Assembly: GCA_028278245.1 (NCBI GenBank)
Contig: JANQEQ010000082.1
Location: 1 to 64,000, forward strand
Length of the DNA stretch: 64,000 nucleotides
Origin: Phycisphaerales bacterium
Lineage (GTDB): Bacteria > Planctomycetota > Phycisphaerae > Phycisphaerales > SM1A02
Reading direction: 5' to 3'
Part shown: positions 55,601 through 63,996 of the stretch, in pieces
How the letters are laid out: every line of letters begins with the position of its first letter
Position numbering within the stretch: the first letter of the stretch is position 1
Position numbers and translations under genes: made by a program
The notes under the pieces: model-generated
Told to the model about the DNA's origin: nothing
Seen by the model: only the letters and a program-made list of their open reading frames with translations
Database searches by the model: none

Positions 55601-57025
55601 AATAAAAGCGCCAAAAGAACCGATAAATCGAGCGTTAATATCAAATCGTGGCGATACCGAAACAAGAATTGTCTTGCGCTTCCCACTCCTGGTAACGATA
55701 TCCATTTCGTACTGAGAAGGAATTCCCTTTTTTCTCTCTTCTGTGCCCGAGAAAATAATATCTCTTTGATCATCGGGCATAAAATCGAGAAGGCTTCTGC
55801 CGATAAGGTGTTCGGCCGAATCCTCCTCGAAGATTGTCGCCCAGGCCCTGTTACAGAACTGGATATTTTCGTTTTCATCGACCTGTCCGATACCTTCCAT
55901 AACGGAATCGAATAATTCTCGATATCGGCTCTCACTATCGCGCACGGCTTCCTCCGCCTTCACCTGACGGGTGACATCCATATCCGTCCCGATCAGACGA
56001 ATCGGTTCCCCGTTAGTGTCGCGCATGGCAACGCCTTTGGCGTGAATCCAGCGCACTGATCCATCCTTGTGCATCATGCGGTGTTTCAGATTGAATTCAG
56101 GAGTATTTCCCTGGAGATGATCCTGGACCGTACTGGAGACCAATTCGCGATCATCTGGGTGAACGTATTGTGACCACGCTTCGAGATCGTTTGGAATCTC
56201 ATTATCTGAATAACCTAAAAGTGTCTTGACATTCGGATCAAGATAAAACGAGTTATCGAGGAGATCCAAATCCCAGACACCGACGTGCGCTACGGATGTG
56301 GCAAGATCATAACGGCGTGTGCTTTGCTGAAGCGCGAGAGCGGTTTGTTCATGTTCTTTATGAGTACGGATATTCTCAATGGAGCGCGCACCGAGGTCGG
56401 CAAAGAACTCCAGATACCTGAATTGCTCTTCCGTTGGCCTCTGACCGTCAATTGGGTTATCAAGCGCGATCGAACCGATGACCCGACTGTCACGTGCATA
56501 GAGCGGAACGTAGGCAAGATCGCAAGGATCCCACGTGTCACCTGGCTGCACCGGCCTACTACTTTCCAGTAGTTCTCTACCTTCAACTAATGCCGGGACG
56601 TCTTCCCCGGGGACCAGATAAGAACGGCTGACACGATACTGTGCACGTTCTTCAGAAAACATCGCCTCACGTATGGCCGGCGGCAAATGATCATTTTTGA
56701 GAAATGCGATCTGCTCTTTCGTCAACCCCGCAAATGCAGAATGCACTCTCTCCCATTCGATATAGGAATGAGCTGCCACCGAGTCCCATCCTGATTGTTG
56801 TATTGCATCAGCAATCACCTGCAGGGCATCAACTTCAGTTTCTGCTTCCTGTACTGCTGATGCTGCTTGCAGGAGTCGCTCCAGATAATCACTAGTCGGT
56901 GTATCCTCACAATTGATCCGTTGCTCTTTAACCTGACAGTCCGCCTTCATCTGACGTACCTGCTGGCGCAGATCATCCAGCTCATCGATCAATTGTGCTT
57001 TGGTTTTCCGTTTGTCCTGAACCAT
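52628..57025 (-). CDS. Multi-PAS sensor histidine kinase of the HWE/HisKA_2 type
   Basis: Predicted 1465-residue soluble sensor kinase. In order: a short coiled coil (1-45), a GAF domain (about 55-230), eight PAS units each with PAC-like ends (DVTRQ, DITQRK, DFTERK, DITRRK and so on, about 235-1240), then a kinase domain (about 1260-1465). The phospho-His is in LDHRVRNNLSSL, the N box in MNELTTNSLKYGAL, and the Trp-x-Glu signature in FRWSEQ. The fourth and fifth PAS units are recent tandem copies (both have EYRIIHKSG and VREW). No membrane helix is seen, so it senses cytoplasmic signals, perhaps redox or light. No partner regulator adjoins. Confidence 0.9.
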   Translation of the reverse strand: MVQDKRKTKAQLIDELDDLRQQVRQMKADCQVKEQRINCEDTPTSDYLERLLQAASAVQEAETEVDALQVIADAIQQSGWDSVAAHSYIEWERVHSAFAGLTKEQIAFLKNDHLPPAIREAMFSEERAQYRVSRSYLVPGEDVPALVEGRELLESSRPVQPGDTWDPCDLAYVPLYARDSRVIGSIALDNPIDGQRPTEEQFRYLEFFADLGARSIENIRTHKEHEQTALALQQSTRRYDLATSVAHVGVWDLDLLDNSFYLDPNVKTLLGYSDNEIPNDLEAWSQYVHPDDRELVSSTVQDHLQGNTPEFNLKHRMMHKDGSVRWIHAKGVAMRDTNGEPIRLIGTDMDVTRQVKAEEAVRDSESRYRELFDSVMEGIGQVDENENIQFCNRAWATIFEEDSAEHLIGRSLLDFMPDDQRDIIFSGTEERKKGIPSQYEMDIVTRSGKRKTILVSVSPRFDINARFIGSFGAFIDITQRKLFEKQLRESRERLQGILTHSPSVIFLKDVEGRYLLINRKYEELFHISNDQIIGKTDYDVFPKDAAETFLRNDQKVISAGSPMMFDEEVPQDDGVHSYLSLKFPIRDKDGEIAGICGVATDFTERKNMETELQANEERFREIADVASSYVYTSRINEDQSNVREWTSENYKILFGYTREEVEKLEGGYRSIIHPDDLSIYSRRINRLLNGESDITEYRIIHKSGEVRWIRAFGKPIWDAVENRVIRLHGGAEDITQRKKMELELLANEERFHAISDMASNYVYTCRVKDDRSTVREWISGDYNKLFGYTTDEVKALEHGFQSIVHPDDLHLHLQRRERLLRGEEDITEYRIIHKSGKTRWIRAYGKPVRDETTGKVVRFHAGAEDITRRKQVEEELRESEAQFRAIFETATDSIYIKDLQSRYVHVNPAMAKIFNRSLDEFVGMSPDEMFDRENAQKIRSIDQRVFAGEIVEEEDHREVDGEIRIFNIVNAPMRDRDGEIIGSCGIARDMTGRKKSQEALQESRTQLLAAQRVASIGNWSHDLVTGNKEWSDEIYRILGVEKQEPSVELILSCLHPDDRDLFLKTLEHAHKYEDTFDIDIRVIHPDGSIRYIHDRGQIQRDGFGTPLRMMGTIQDITLRKETELRFQASEEKLRNIIEHSSNLFYSHTPDHVLTYLSPQTREFFDCEPEEAQILWTELATDNPVNERGYELTQRAIDTGERQDPYELELIGNKGRKIWVQVQETPVVKNGKTVAIVGALTDITAQKQAEEEQLRQAEKERMLLRELDHRVRNNLSSLDSLIGMTAKEADDIPAFAQSVRARVQAMAMVHAILTSRQWGTVSLCALLQHVTTGDHRGRLEVDGPDVEIPAGQVQAMVMVMNELTTNSLKYGALGCEQGVVRVSWRWYETNTAHSRLRFRWSEQSVNPIADTPCEGMGLKLIRGLVQADLHGDVTFEFPAEGAKCFMNIQLSAGEIEENITENVGGR

Positions 57026-57187
57026 TACTATCTCCTCAGGACGCTTATGTTGAATGTGAGCAGTGTGTCACGGTACATGCTCACCATAGCTATCACCCCC
57101 ACAAAGGAATGTGCATTGTATCGGGTCTTTGACATTGATGGAGATACTCCTTATCCCCCCTGCAATTCAATTTACGATAAGCTACGC

Positions 57188-57439
57188 ATGATGAAATTGG
57201 TGGTATTCGTATCGGTCATCGCCGTCATGCTGATCATCTGGTTCTGGATGAGATCACGACTGCGCCCTCCCTTTAGCGCATCCACAAGCTGGAAACGTTA
57301 CGGAAACAGGCATTTTTCACGAATTGATGAAGGAGTGGACGAAACGGACAACTTGCCGGAGGATCCTGCTCAGGCACTATGTCAGATGAAACAGCAGGCT
57401 GATAGGATAAAATCACCCGATGCCCACTCTCCCTGTTAA
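57188..57439 (+). CDS. Small single-helix membrane protein upstream of aroB
   Basis: Possible 83-residue protein. Two ATGs in tandem open a membrane helix (LVVFVSVIAVMLIIWFWM) followed by a basic, then acidic, cytoplasmic part with ASTSWKRYGNRHFSRIDE. It overlaps the aroB start by 20 bases, which suggests coupled translation. The ribosome site is weak and I know no family for it, so it may be a chance frame, although the topology is convincing. Confidence 0.45.
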   Translation: MMKLVVFVSVIAVMLIIWFWMRSRLRPPFSASTSWKRYGNRHFSRIDEGVDETDNLPEDPAQALCQMKQQADRIKSPDAHSPC

Positions 57440-58547
57440 TCTCCCCCACCACGAATATTCGATCCACCTGAAACCGGGAATTCTTCCCCGTGTTGGTGAG
57501 ATTGTACGGGATCTCACTGCTCATCCAGGTGCCTTCCTTATCACCGATGACAACATCACCGAATCCCACGGGGCTGTTGTCTCCAAGTCATTGAACAATG
57601 CTCAGTTCTCACTCTCACAAGCACAACTCACCGCAGACGAAGCGCTGAAAACGCTGTCCACTGTTTCGGATTTGTATGGACAAATGCTGGAAGCGCGGCT
57701 TGATCGCAACTGTCCGGTCATCGCACTGGGAGGAGGTTTGGTAGGTGATGTTGCCGGCTTTGCCGCAGCCACATTCCTGCGCGGTCTACCCCTCATACAG
57801 ATACCCACGACGCTGCTGGCAATGGTCGACGCATCGGTAGGAGGGAAAACCGGCGTGAATTTTCCCCTGCCCCAGGATGAGTCGGGTTACAGTGAGTTGG
57901 GGAAGAATCTCGTAGGTTCATTTTGGCAACCACGCGCAGTCATCATGGATCCTGAAGTTCTGCGAACACTTTCACCTCGGGATTTTCGCTGCGGTTTGGC
58001 GGAATGCGTCAAGCATGCAATCATTGCTGACCGTGATCTGCTGAAATTTCTCACGGACAATTCTCGTGTAATTCTTGACTGTGATGCAGAGTGTCTGACG
58101 ACGCTGATTGAGCGCTCCGTTTCCATCAAAATCAACCTCGTGCAGCAGGATGAGCGGGAAGCGGGGATCCGTGCGCTTCTTAATCTCGGCCACACCTTTG
58201 CCCATGCAATCGAGCCGATCAAGCAACTCGATCTCCGTCATGGGGAAGCAGTTGCGATCGGGCTTTGTGCCGCTGCTGCATGTGCGCTCAATGTTGGATC
58301 ACTGACGCAGGACGAAGCGATTGAAATCCACAACGCACTCAAGCTGCTTGAACTTCCGACAAAACTCCCCCAGCCGGTCGATCATGGTCAGTTGCTTCTT
58401 GCCATGGGATTTGACAAAAAAGTATCCGATGGACAACTTCGTATTATTCTGCCTGACGGATTGGGTGCAGCCCGCATCGTGAACGATCTTTCCCTGGAGG
58501 AGATCAAATCAGGGTGGGCAGCGGTCAGCGGAGACGATCATGGCTGA
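57420..58547 (+). CDS. aroB: 3-dehydroquinate synthase
   Basis: Predicted 375-residue enzyme for the second step of the shikimate pathway. NAD-binding GGGLVGDVAGFAAATFLRG, then PTTLLAMVDASVGGKTGVN, the zinc ligands in KHAIIADRD, LNLGHTFAHAIE and RHGEAVAIG are all present. Length is normal. It overlaps the glycosyltransferase gene by eight bases, though the two have no evident metabolic link. Confidence 0.95.
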   Translation: MPTLPVNLPHHEYSIHLKPGILPRVGEIVRDLTAHPGAFLITDDNITESHGAVVSKSLNNAQFSLSQAQLTADEALKTLSTVSDLYGQMLEARLDRNCPVIALGGGLVGDVAGFAAATFLRGLPLIQIPTTLLAMVDASVGGKTGVNFPLPQDESGYSELGKNLVGSFWQPRAVIMDPEVLRTLSPRDFRCGLAECVKHAIIADRDLLKFLTDNSRVILDCDAECLTTLIERSVSIKINLVQQDEREAGIRALLNLGHTFAHAIEPIKQLDLRHGEAVAIGLCAAAACALNVGSLTQDEAIEIHNALKLLELPTKLPQPVDHGQLLLAMGFDKKVSDGQLRIILPDGLGAARIVNDLSLEEIKSGWAAVSGDDHG

Positions 58548-60132
58548 GCCGCCCCAGCTGTCTGTATTCTGGTGCCGTTCGTGGCAATTCATCGCGCTCA
58601 TCGCACTGGTTTGGCTGATTGCAGCACGCGTGTTCGGGCCGAGCGATCTGTGGGATCAAACCCAGCCGAAAACCGTCAGCTACACCACCGATATAGTCGT
58701 CAACCATCATTGGGTACTTCCGGTTGAGCGCGGTCTGTATCCTGCCACCAAACCTCCGCTGTACAACTGGGTAGCAGCACCATTTGTGAAGGCCATGGGA
58801 TTTTCTAGTGAAATCGCCCATAAAATGCCCAGCCTGATTGCACTCTTTCTCTGCTGGGCACTGCTGATGCAGTTGGTAAGGAAAATCGATCATCGGCATC
58901 GTGGTGCGCTGGGTCCACTCGCTGCTATAGCATTGGTCGCTTGTTACCCGGTCTTCAAACTTGGATATCTCGCGCGGCCAGACATGCTTCTGACACTAAT
59001 CTGTTTCGTCGGGTGGCTTGTTGCTGTCAGGATTCTGCTGCGTGCAAGGAATGATTCATTTCGCCCCACAGCCGGTTCCCGACTGCTTGCATTTTCCTTT
59101 TGGATCTGTGTCGCGCTGGCGGCACTGACAAAAGGTCCCGCTGCAATACTCCTGCCGATTGCGGCATTTTCCATGAGTCGGGTACTGACGGGGCGCTGGT
59201 TAGCGCGGGGAGCTCTGGCATGGCGATGGGGATTGCCTTTGTGTCTCATCATTGCTGGTTCATGGATTTTTGCGGTCTGGCTCGTAAATCCCGAACATCT
59301 CCGCGAAGAGCTGTGGTTCAATGAGTTTTATGGCCGGGTAATGGGCACTGGTCCGGAAGGACGCGGCGGTGGTTTTGTCGGATGGATCACCAGTCTGGGA
59401 CACATGCCGGGCTATTTCATGATCCGATTTGCCCCATGGTCGGTCGGAGCGTTGGCAGCATTGTTTGCTCTATGTTCACGAAAATTCCGTGACTCATTTT
59501 CTGAAGTCGATCGGGAGCACTTGCTGCCTTGGATTCAGGCAGCGGTCGTTTATGTGGTCGTCGTCATCGTTTTATTTTCCCTGAGCACGGGGAAGCGAGC
59601 CGACTACCTTGCTCCAGCCCTTCCTCCAGCAGCGTTACTGGCCTCATGGTGGATGCTCAGCGCCAAGCCGTATCTCGGAGTACGCATACCCTGGGCAGGT
59701 CCGTTGATCGCGATAATCAGTTTGGGGGCGATGACCTACATCAACGAGCAGGAAAAGATCGCGCCGAAAGAAGGTTTTGGTGATTCCATCATGGAATTTG
59801 CCCGAACCGCAAATCACATCATCGCCGCTAAACCCGCACCCATCGTTTGCTGGGATGTCGGAGCGAGCCATCTGCAGGCAATGGTGGGTTGCAGTGTTGT
59901 TGATGGCAAGGAACAGGTGCATCAGCAACTCCTGGCCGGTGAACCATTCTGGCTGCTAGCCGGCCAATCCCCGAGCACGCCTTTCCGCTTCCAGACTTTA
60001 CTGACGATTGATAATTCAGCCGGCCAACTGACATTTCAGACGGAGTCGGATCGGCTTCCTCGTGATGCGGTCTGGCCGGAGGTAGTTCGTCTATTCCGGG
60101 TTGAGCCTCTCACGGTGCAGCAAACGGAGTGA
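58540..60132 (+). CDS. GT39/ArnT-like membrane glycosyltransferase
   Basis: Predicted 530-residue membrane protein with about eleven helices, of the dolichyl-phosphate-mannose/ArnT-like GT-C family, which transfers a sugar from a polyprenyl phosphate carrier to lipid or protein. The first outside loop holds the DLWDQTQPKTVSYTTD segment, where the catalytic Asp is expected, followed by PATKPPLYNWVAAPF. Later GRPDMLLT-like and GKRADYLAPALPPAALLASWW motifs fit the family. A soluble C-terminal domain follows. The acceptor is unknown. Confidence 0.85.
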   Translation: MAEPPQLSVFWCRSWQFIALIALVWLIAARVFGPSDLWDQTQPKTVSYTTDIVVNHHWVLPVERGLYPATKPPLYNWVAAPFVKAMGFSSEIAHKMPSLIALFLCWALLMQLVRKIDHRHRGALGPLAAIALVACYPVFKLGYLARPDMLLTLICFVGWLVAVRILLRARNDSFRPTAGSRLLAFSFWICVALAALTKGPAAILLPIAAFSMSRVLTGRWLARGALAWRWGLPLCLIIAGSWIFAVWLVNPEHLREELWFNEFYGRVMGTGPEGRGGGFVGWITSLGHMPGYFMIRFAPWSVGALAALFALCSRKFRDSFSEVDREHLLPWIQAAVVYVVVVIVLFSLSTGKRADYLAPALPPAALLASWWMLSAKPYLGVRIPWAGPLIAIISLGAMTYINEQEKIAPKEGFGDSIMEFARTANHIIAAKPAPIVCWDVGASHLQAMVGCSVVDGKEQVHQQLLAGEPFWLLAGQSPSTPFRFQTLLTIDNSAGQLTFQTESDRLPRDAVWPEVVRLFRVEPLTVQQTE

Positions 60133-60254
60133 TCTGAAACGCGATTCAAGCGAAGGTGTATCCGGTTCCGATAAGCAGAGTAGACCGCGAGGGTCTCACA
60201 CAAGCTGTTCGCCCAATAGACACTGATCAATCAGCGCCAGGAACCATCGTTACC

Positions 60255-61721
60255 GTGCGCACCATCGCAATCGTCAATCAGAAAGGTGGATGCGGCAAAA
60301 CGACCACCGCCATCAATCTTGCCGCCATCTTTGCTGCGCGAGGACAACGCACTCTACTCATCGACATGGATCCGCAGGCACACTGTGCAGTGGGTTTGGG
60401 AATTCCTGAGCATGGTCTGGATTACACCATCGCCGATGCGCTACTGGCAAATCACGATCAACGTTTCGATCCATCAAACCTGCTGTGGGAAGTGACGCGT
60501 AACCTCGATCTCGCCCCCAGTTCCATGCGACTGGCAGCGCTGGATACTCCCGATGGCGGATTACACCGCCTTCCTGATAAAGACCGTCGACTCCAGAGTC
60601 TTCTGAACCATCTGACAGGTCGCTACGACACGTGTCTGTTTGATTGTCCGCCTTCGATCAGCCTGCTCACCTACAACGCTTTGCGAGCAGCTCGTGAAGC
60701 GCTAATTCCGGTTGAGACGAGTATTTTCTCATTGAGAGGTGCAGAGAAGCAATGGTCGACCATTCAACATCTCATGAAACGGATTGGTCGGCCAATCATC
60801 TGCCACCTGCTGCCTACCCTGCATGATCCGGATTCAGCGATCGCGCGTGATATTCTCGCTGCCCTGCATCGTCAATTTGCCGGCCACCTCCTACCGACGG
60901 TAATCCACATCCATGAGGTGATCCGGGAGGCAACCAGCTTCGGCCAACCAGTCCTGGAATATGCACCACAATCTGAGGCACATCTCGATTTCACAACACT
61001 GGCAGATTGGCTGGAAGCAAATTGCCCGCCGCCCATGGCTCCGGAAGCGATTTCGGCCGCTGAAGGTGCTATGGATCTAAGTGGAAGCCAGCCTCCAGGG
61101 GGAACTCCTACCCCCTACCACATACTCTCACACCACCAACACACACAACCATCCAACGTACAACCATCCGTTCCCGCCCCGCCAGTTCAGGGAACTCAGC
61201 CCTCAAAGCAGGGACGAGCAGCGGAGTTGGCGCGTCGAGTCCAGGCGATGGCTCATCAAAACGCCCAGCAGGATCAGCAATTCAATGCCCGGGTCGGTTC
61301 CGTGCTGGGTGATGGAACGACGCCTGAATCACTCCCCGTCGTGCCACCGCCCCAGATTCAGCCTCCTCAGAAAAGGCACAACGAAACCCCAGCCATGCTC
61401 CAGGGAGCGGTGTCTTCGCTGCTGGGGGTTCGCGTGCTGCACGATGGAATTCTGTTTGTTCAGCCGGGCAATCTTGGGAAAAAAGTTTCAATTGCGGGTG
61501 AATTCAACCAATGGTCCCCCACCGCAACACCCATGCATCACAATCAACGGATGAATGTCCTTGAAGCCCACGTAAAAGTTCCGCCGGGGACATATCAATA
61601 TCGTCTCGTCGTGGACGGTCAATGGCAGGCAGATTGGTACAATGATCTGCCGCAGGTTCTCAATTCCTATAACGAACCCAACAGCATCGTTGTCGTCAAG
61701 ACAATGCCACCGAAGCCATGA
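60255..61721 (+). CDS. ParA-type ATPase with C-terminal CBM48-like domain
   Basis: Predicted 488-residue protein. The N-terminus is a ParA/Soj-like deviant Walker ATPase: NQKGGCGKTTTAINLA at about residues 8-23, IDMDPQAHCAVGLG, and FDCPPSISLLTYNAL. A Pro/Gln-rich linker (about 260-385) leads to an isoamylase-N/AMPK glycogen-binding type domain (about 400-488) with VSIAGEFNQWSP, then PPGTYQYRLVVDGQW. I start at GTG 60255 since MRTIAIVNQKGG-type openings are usual; the frame extends to a GTG at 60156. The fusion suggests a polymer- or glycogen-associated partition or localisation role, not chromosome segregation. It overlaps the next gene by four bases. Confidence 0.85.
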   Translation: MRTIAIVNQKGGCGKTTTAINLAAIFAARGQRTLLIDMDPQAHCAVGLGIPEHGLDYTIADALLANHDQRFDPSNLLWEVTRNLDLAPSSMRLAALDTPDGGLHRLPDKDRRLQSLLNHLTGRYDTCLFDCPPSISLLTYNALRAAREALIPVETSIFSLRGAEKQWSTIQHLMKRIGRPIICHLLPTLHDPDSAIARDILAALHRQFAGHLLPTVIHIHEVIREATSFGQPVLEYAPQSEAHLDFTTLADWLEANCPPPMAPEAISAAEGAMDLSGSQPPGGTPTPYHILSHHQHTQPSNVQPSVPAPPVQGTQPSKQGRAAELARRVQAMAHQNAQQDQQFNARVGSVLGDGTTPESLPVVPPPQIQPPQKRHNETPAMLQGAVSSLLGVRVLHDGILFVQPGNLGKKVSIAGEFNQWSPTATPMHHNQRMNVLEAHVKVPPGTYQYRLVVDGQWQADWYNDLPQVLNSYNEPNSIVVVKTMPPKP

Positions 61722-63064
61722 ACGATCCACACGATCCACTTGATGATTTGGCTGATCTGCTCCTGAGCGAACCACACGCTGAAACACATCAACCAACGGC
61801 CGTGGCTGAAGCTCCCGCAACAATCGAAATTCTGGCGGTGGGTCATCTCCCGGTCCGGGGTGGTTTATGGTTGACTCCTTATGCTGATGCGCAGGCGCGC
61901 AACTTCGGGCCGACTGCTCTAATTCGATTGGATGGCGAGGAAACGAGTATCCACCTGCTGCGTGGTGATCCTGCTCATCTCGATCCGATCCTCAAGCACG
62001 ATCCTCCGCTGTCACTTCCTGATGCGATCGAGGAGCTGGCTCCAGCAATAGCCCACTGGGTCATACGCCCAGCCTTGAATTATCCATCTGAGCAGTTGAT
62101 GAACTGCAATGCTGATCAAATCACCATTTTGAGCAGTGCTGACCAGGCGGCTGTGGTCGCTGCGTACCAGCTTATCAAGCAGATGGCTGATTATGCTGCG
62201 AAAGATGAATCGACACTTTCGCCCATTGGACTTGCCGTGCTGGGGGCTGAACCTTCTGCCGCTTCATCCGTTCTGGAACGTCTACGCCAGACTACGCTGT
62301 CATGCCTGGAAATTGATGTATCACTGGTCATTTGCCTGACGCGTATCAACGCCGGTTTGCAATCGACCGGCTTGATCAACTTTGCCGGCACATCTGCACC
62401 TGCGCTTGACACTCTTGTCCAGTGGATTCAGGCCGCGGATGAGAAAGCTGTATCGCACAAACCGGCTGCATCTCAATTTGCCCCAGCGGTCTCACAGGAA
62501 ATTGAACAGCTTCCACTCCCCGCACACACCCACACACGATCACAACCGGATTCTGTTGAGCTGGATACAGCATCGGAACCCATCAAGCTCGCGCCATCAC
62601 TGCGCTTTTCTGACCATATTGCAGAGGAATCAACCCCCCCCCACACACACTCCCCCACACATTCCCCCACACACTCCCCCACACAAACACCCGCAGACAT
62701 ATCAGAATCGGTGGGCGAACTCGCATGTCACATCACCAACCTCACATTACTACCTGTGCACTGTCCTTATCATCCACAACTGGAACTGGCAGTGGATGAT
62801 CGGGGAATTTTGCATCTGTTGGGACGCGAGGAGGACTTGCGATCATTCCCGGCAGTACAAACGTGGATTCGTGATCACTTCGATCTGATCGCGCTTGTTT
62901 GCCAAGGTAAAACTTTTTCAGCACCAGATGTTGTAACTTGTCATCTTTTCACAGATACACCAGCAGCAGTATCCGATCTGATCCATTCAGATTGGCACTT
63001 GCATCTGCTGACAGAAGTAACCGTTACCGGGCAGAAAGCGTGGTTCTCGACTCCGCTGAATTAA
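61718..63064 (+). CDS. Partner of the ParA-CBM48 protein, function unknown
   Basis: Predicted 448-residue soluble protein that I do not recognise. Residues 1-240 look like one folded domain (PVRGGLWLTPYADAQAR, then QITILSSADQAAVVAAYQ and SPIGLAVLGAEPSAASSVLERL), perhaps with a nucleotide-hydrolase-like core but without a Walker motif. A disordered Ser/Thr/Pro/His linker (about 275-325) holds four THSP-like repeats. A smaller domain closes the protein (QTWIRDHFDLIALVCQ). The start overlaps the ParA-type gene as ATGA, so the two are made together. Confidence 0.75.
   Translation: MNDPHDPLDDLADLLLSEPHAETHQPTAVAEAPATIEILAVGHLPVRGGLWLTPYADAQARNFGPTALIRLDGEETSIHLLRGDPAHLDPILKHDPPLSLPDAIEELAPAIAHWVIRPALNYPSEQLMNCNADQITILSSADQAAVVAAYQLIKQMADYAAKDESTLSPIGLAVLGAEPSAASSVLERLRQTTLSCLEIDVSLVICLTRINAGLQSTGLINFAGTSAPALDTLVQWIQAADEKAVSHKPAASQFAPAVSQEIEQLPLPAHTHTRSQPDSVELDTASEPIKLAPSLRFSDHIAEESTPPHTHSPTHSPTHSPTQTPADISESVGELACHITNLTLLPVHCPYHPQLELAVDDRGILHLLGREEDLRSFPAVQTWIRDHFDLIALVCQGKTFSAPDVVTCHLFTDTPAAVSDLIHSDWHLHLLTEVTVTGQKAWFSTPLN
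62633..62692 (+). repeat. Low-complexity CCCCCACACA tandem tract inside a gene
   Basis: Imperfect 10- to 12-base units of CCCCCACACA(C/T)T run through the linker of the gene at 61718-63064, encoding THSP-type repeats. Slippage could change the copy number. The unit length is 12 in the middle part, so most gains or losses would keep the frame. Confidence 0.65.
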
Positions 63065-63078
63065 CCCACAGAAAATTA

Positions 63079-63126
63079 GTAGGAATCGCTTCCCTTTCCG
63101 GGGGCGCTCGTCCCACCCTACTTGAT
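63079..63126 (+). repeat. Palindromic 45-bp repeat, copy 1
   Basis: GTAGGAATCGC at the left and CCCACCCTAC at the right are near-inverted around a CCC/GGG core. A second copy lies at 63520-63567, same strand, about 75% identical, and with paired changes (GGAATCGCT shared, C-runs varying). This looks like a dispersed REP- or MITE-like element. Confidence 0.6.
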
Positions 63127-63159
63127 CCTGCGCTACATTACGGCGCAGCACGGTTCACG

Positions 63160-63420
63160 CTTACAATATAACCAATAATTATAATAGTAATTAGTGTCGA
63201 AATTATGATTATTATAAAGCTAATAGATCTTCGTATTAGTATTCGCTTTACCTCCATTTTCCGTTCTTCATTGTTCATTGATTGAATCTTATCATAATTC
63301 ATCAATTTTAATGATAATTTTGTCCACCAATTGAAGAAGGATGAGGGAAATTGGCAAAAGCGATTGAACTTTCTTATAAACATATATTAATACCTTAAAT
63401 TATCCTAATATATGTATGCA
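63160..63420. other. AT-rich island
   Basis: About 260 bases of roughly three-quarters A+T between GC-richer repeats. A minus-strand frame (about 63138-63278) could encode a 46-residue peptide with one membrane helix (SIIIIISTLITIIIIGYI-like) but has a poor ribosome site. The base composition differs from all surrounding sequence and suggests imported DNA. Confidence 0.35.
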
Positions 63421-63476
63421 AATTCATAGCGAGTAGGAATCCAGTGAAAGGTCATACGCTGTCCGCGCTGCGCTGG

Positions 63477-63496
63477 ATACCCGCTTGCGCGGGTAT
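63477..63496. repeat. REP-like hairpin
   Basis: ATACCCGC and GCGGGTAT pair perfectly around TTGC, inside a longer CTGCGCTGGATACCC-type segment. This type of hairpin is a widespread dispersed repeat in many bacterial genomes. GTCATAC/GTATGAC flanks it as a further outer pairing. Confidence 0.55.
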
Positions 63497-63519
63497 GACG
63501 AGAAATAAACCAGAAGTCA

Positions 63520-63567
63520 TTGGTGGGAATCGCTCCCCCTCCGGGGGCACCTATCCCACCCTATTTG
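63520..63567 (+). repeat. Palindromic 45-bp repeat, copy 2
   Basis: Partner of 63079-63126: GTGGGAATCGC, a CCCCCTCCGGGGG core and CCCACCCTA. The two copies enclose the AT-rich island and the REP-like hairpin. Confidence 0.6.
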
Positions 63568-63576
63568 CTTTTCATT

Positions 63577-63996
63577 CTAGCTTATACCAGTTCTGCCTAT
63601 TTGACTCTCGCCACCCATATCACCAGAATGATCTTCATCCATAATGCTGGACAAATCAACTGAGTCACCAGTGCCATGAGGATCAACTACCTCATGTATT
63701 TCATCCTCTTTCAATGAAAAACTAAGAATATCATCAACCTTAACTACCAACATTGCACCAGCATATTTATCAAGCCTGAATCCATCATAGGGAGGAGCTT
63801 TTTCAATACTTCCGTACTTTTGCTTCATCAAGTTTTTATAACCGTCTTTATCCAACATCTTAAGATAATTCACAACCCTCTTAACTCTCCTCCAGCTATC
63901 ATCCTTGCCGGCGGGAGAGAAAATGACTTTCAGACCCTCAGCACTCTCAAATTCCATCTCATAAGGCATCCTGGCTTCATCGGCCGGGATGGGCAC
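63577..63996 (-). CDS. Hypothetical protein, probably cut by the window edge
   Basis: At least 139 residues, no family recognised. The sequence is soluble and charged, with KVIFSPAGKDDSWRRVKRVVNYLKML, shown here only in part, then KYGSIEKAPPYDGFRLDKYAGAMLVVKVDDIL and an acidic, Asp-rich C-terminus. The frame begins with GTG four bases from the end of the window and may continue beyond; an internal ATG at 63969 is the other option. It lies in a region of repeats and AT-rich DNA. Confidence 0.55.
   Translation of the reverse strand: MPIPADEARMPYEMEFESAEGLKVIFSPAGKDDSWRRVKRVVNYLKMLDKDGYKNLMKQKYGSIEKAPPYDGFRLDKYAGAMLVVKVDDILSFSLKEDEIHEVVDPHGTGDSVDLSSIMDEDHSGDMGGESQIGRTGIS

Noticed and set aside
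62633-62692. A CRISPR-like or regulatory repeat array
   Set aside because: The units are 10-12 bases with no spacers and encode a linker.
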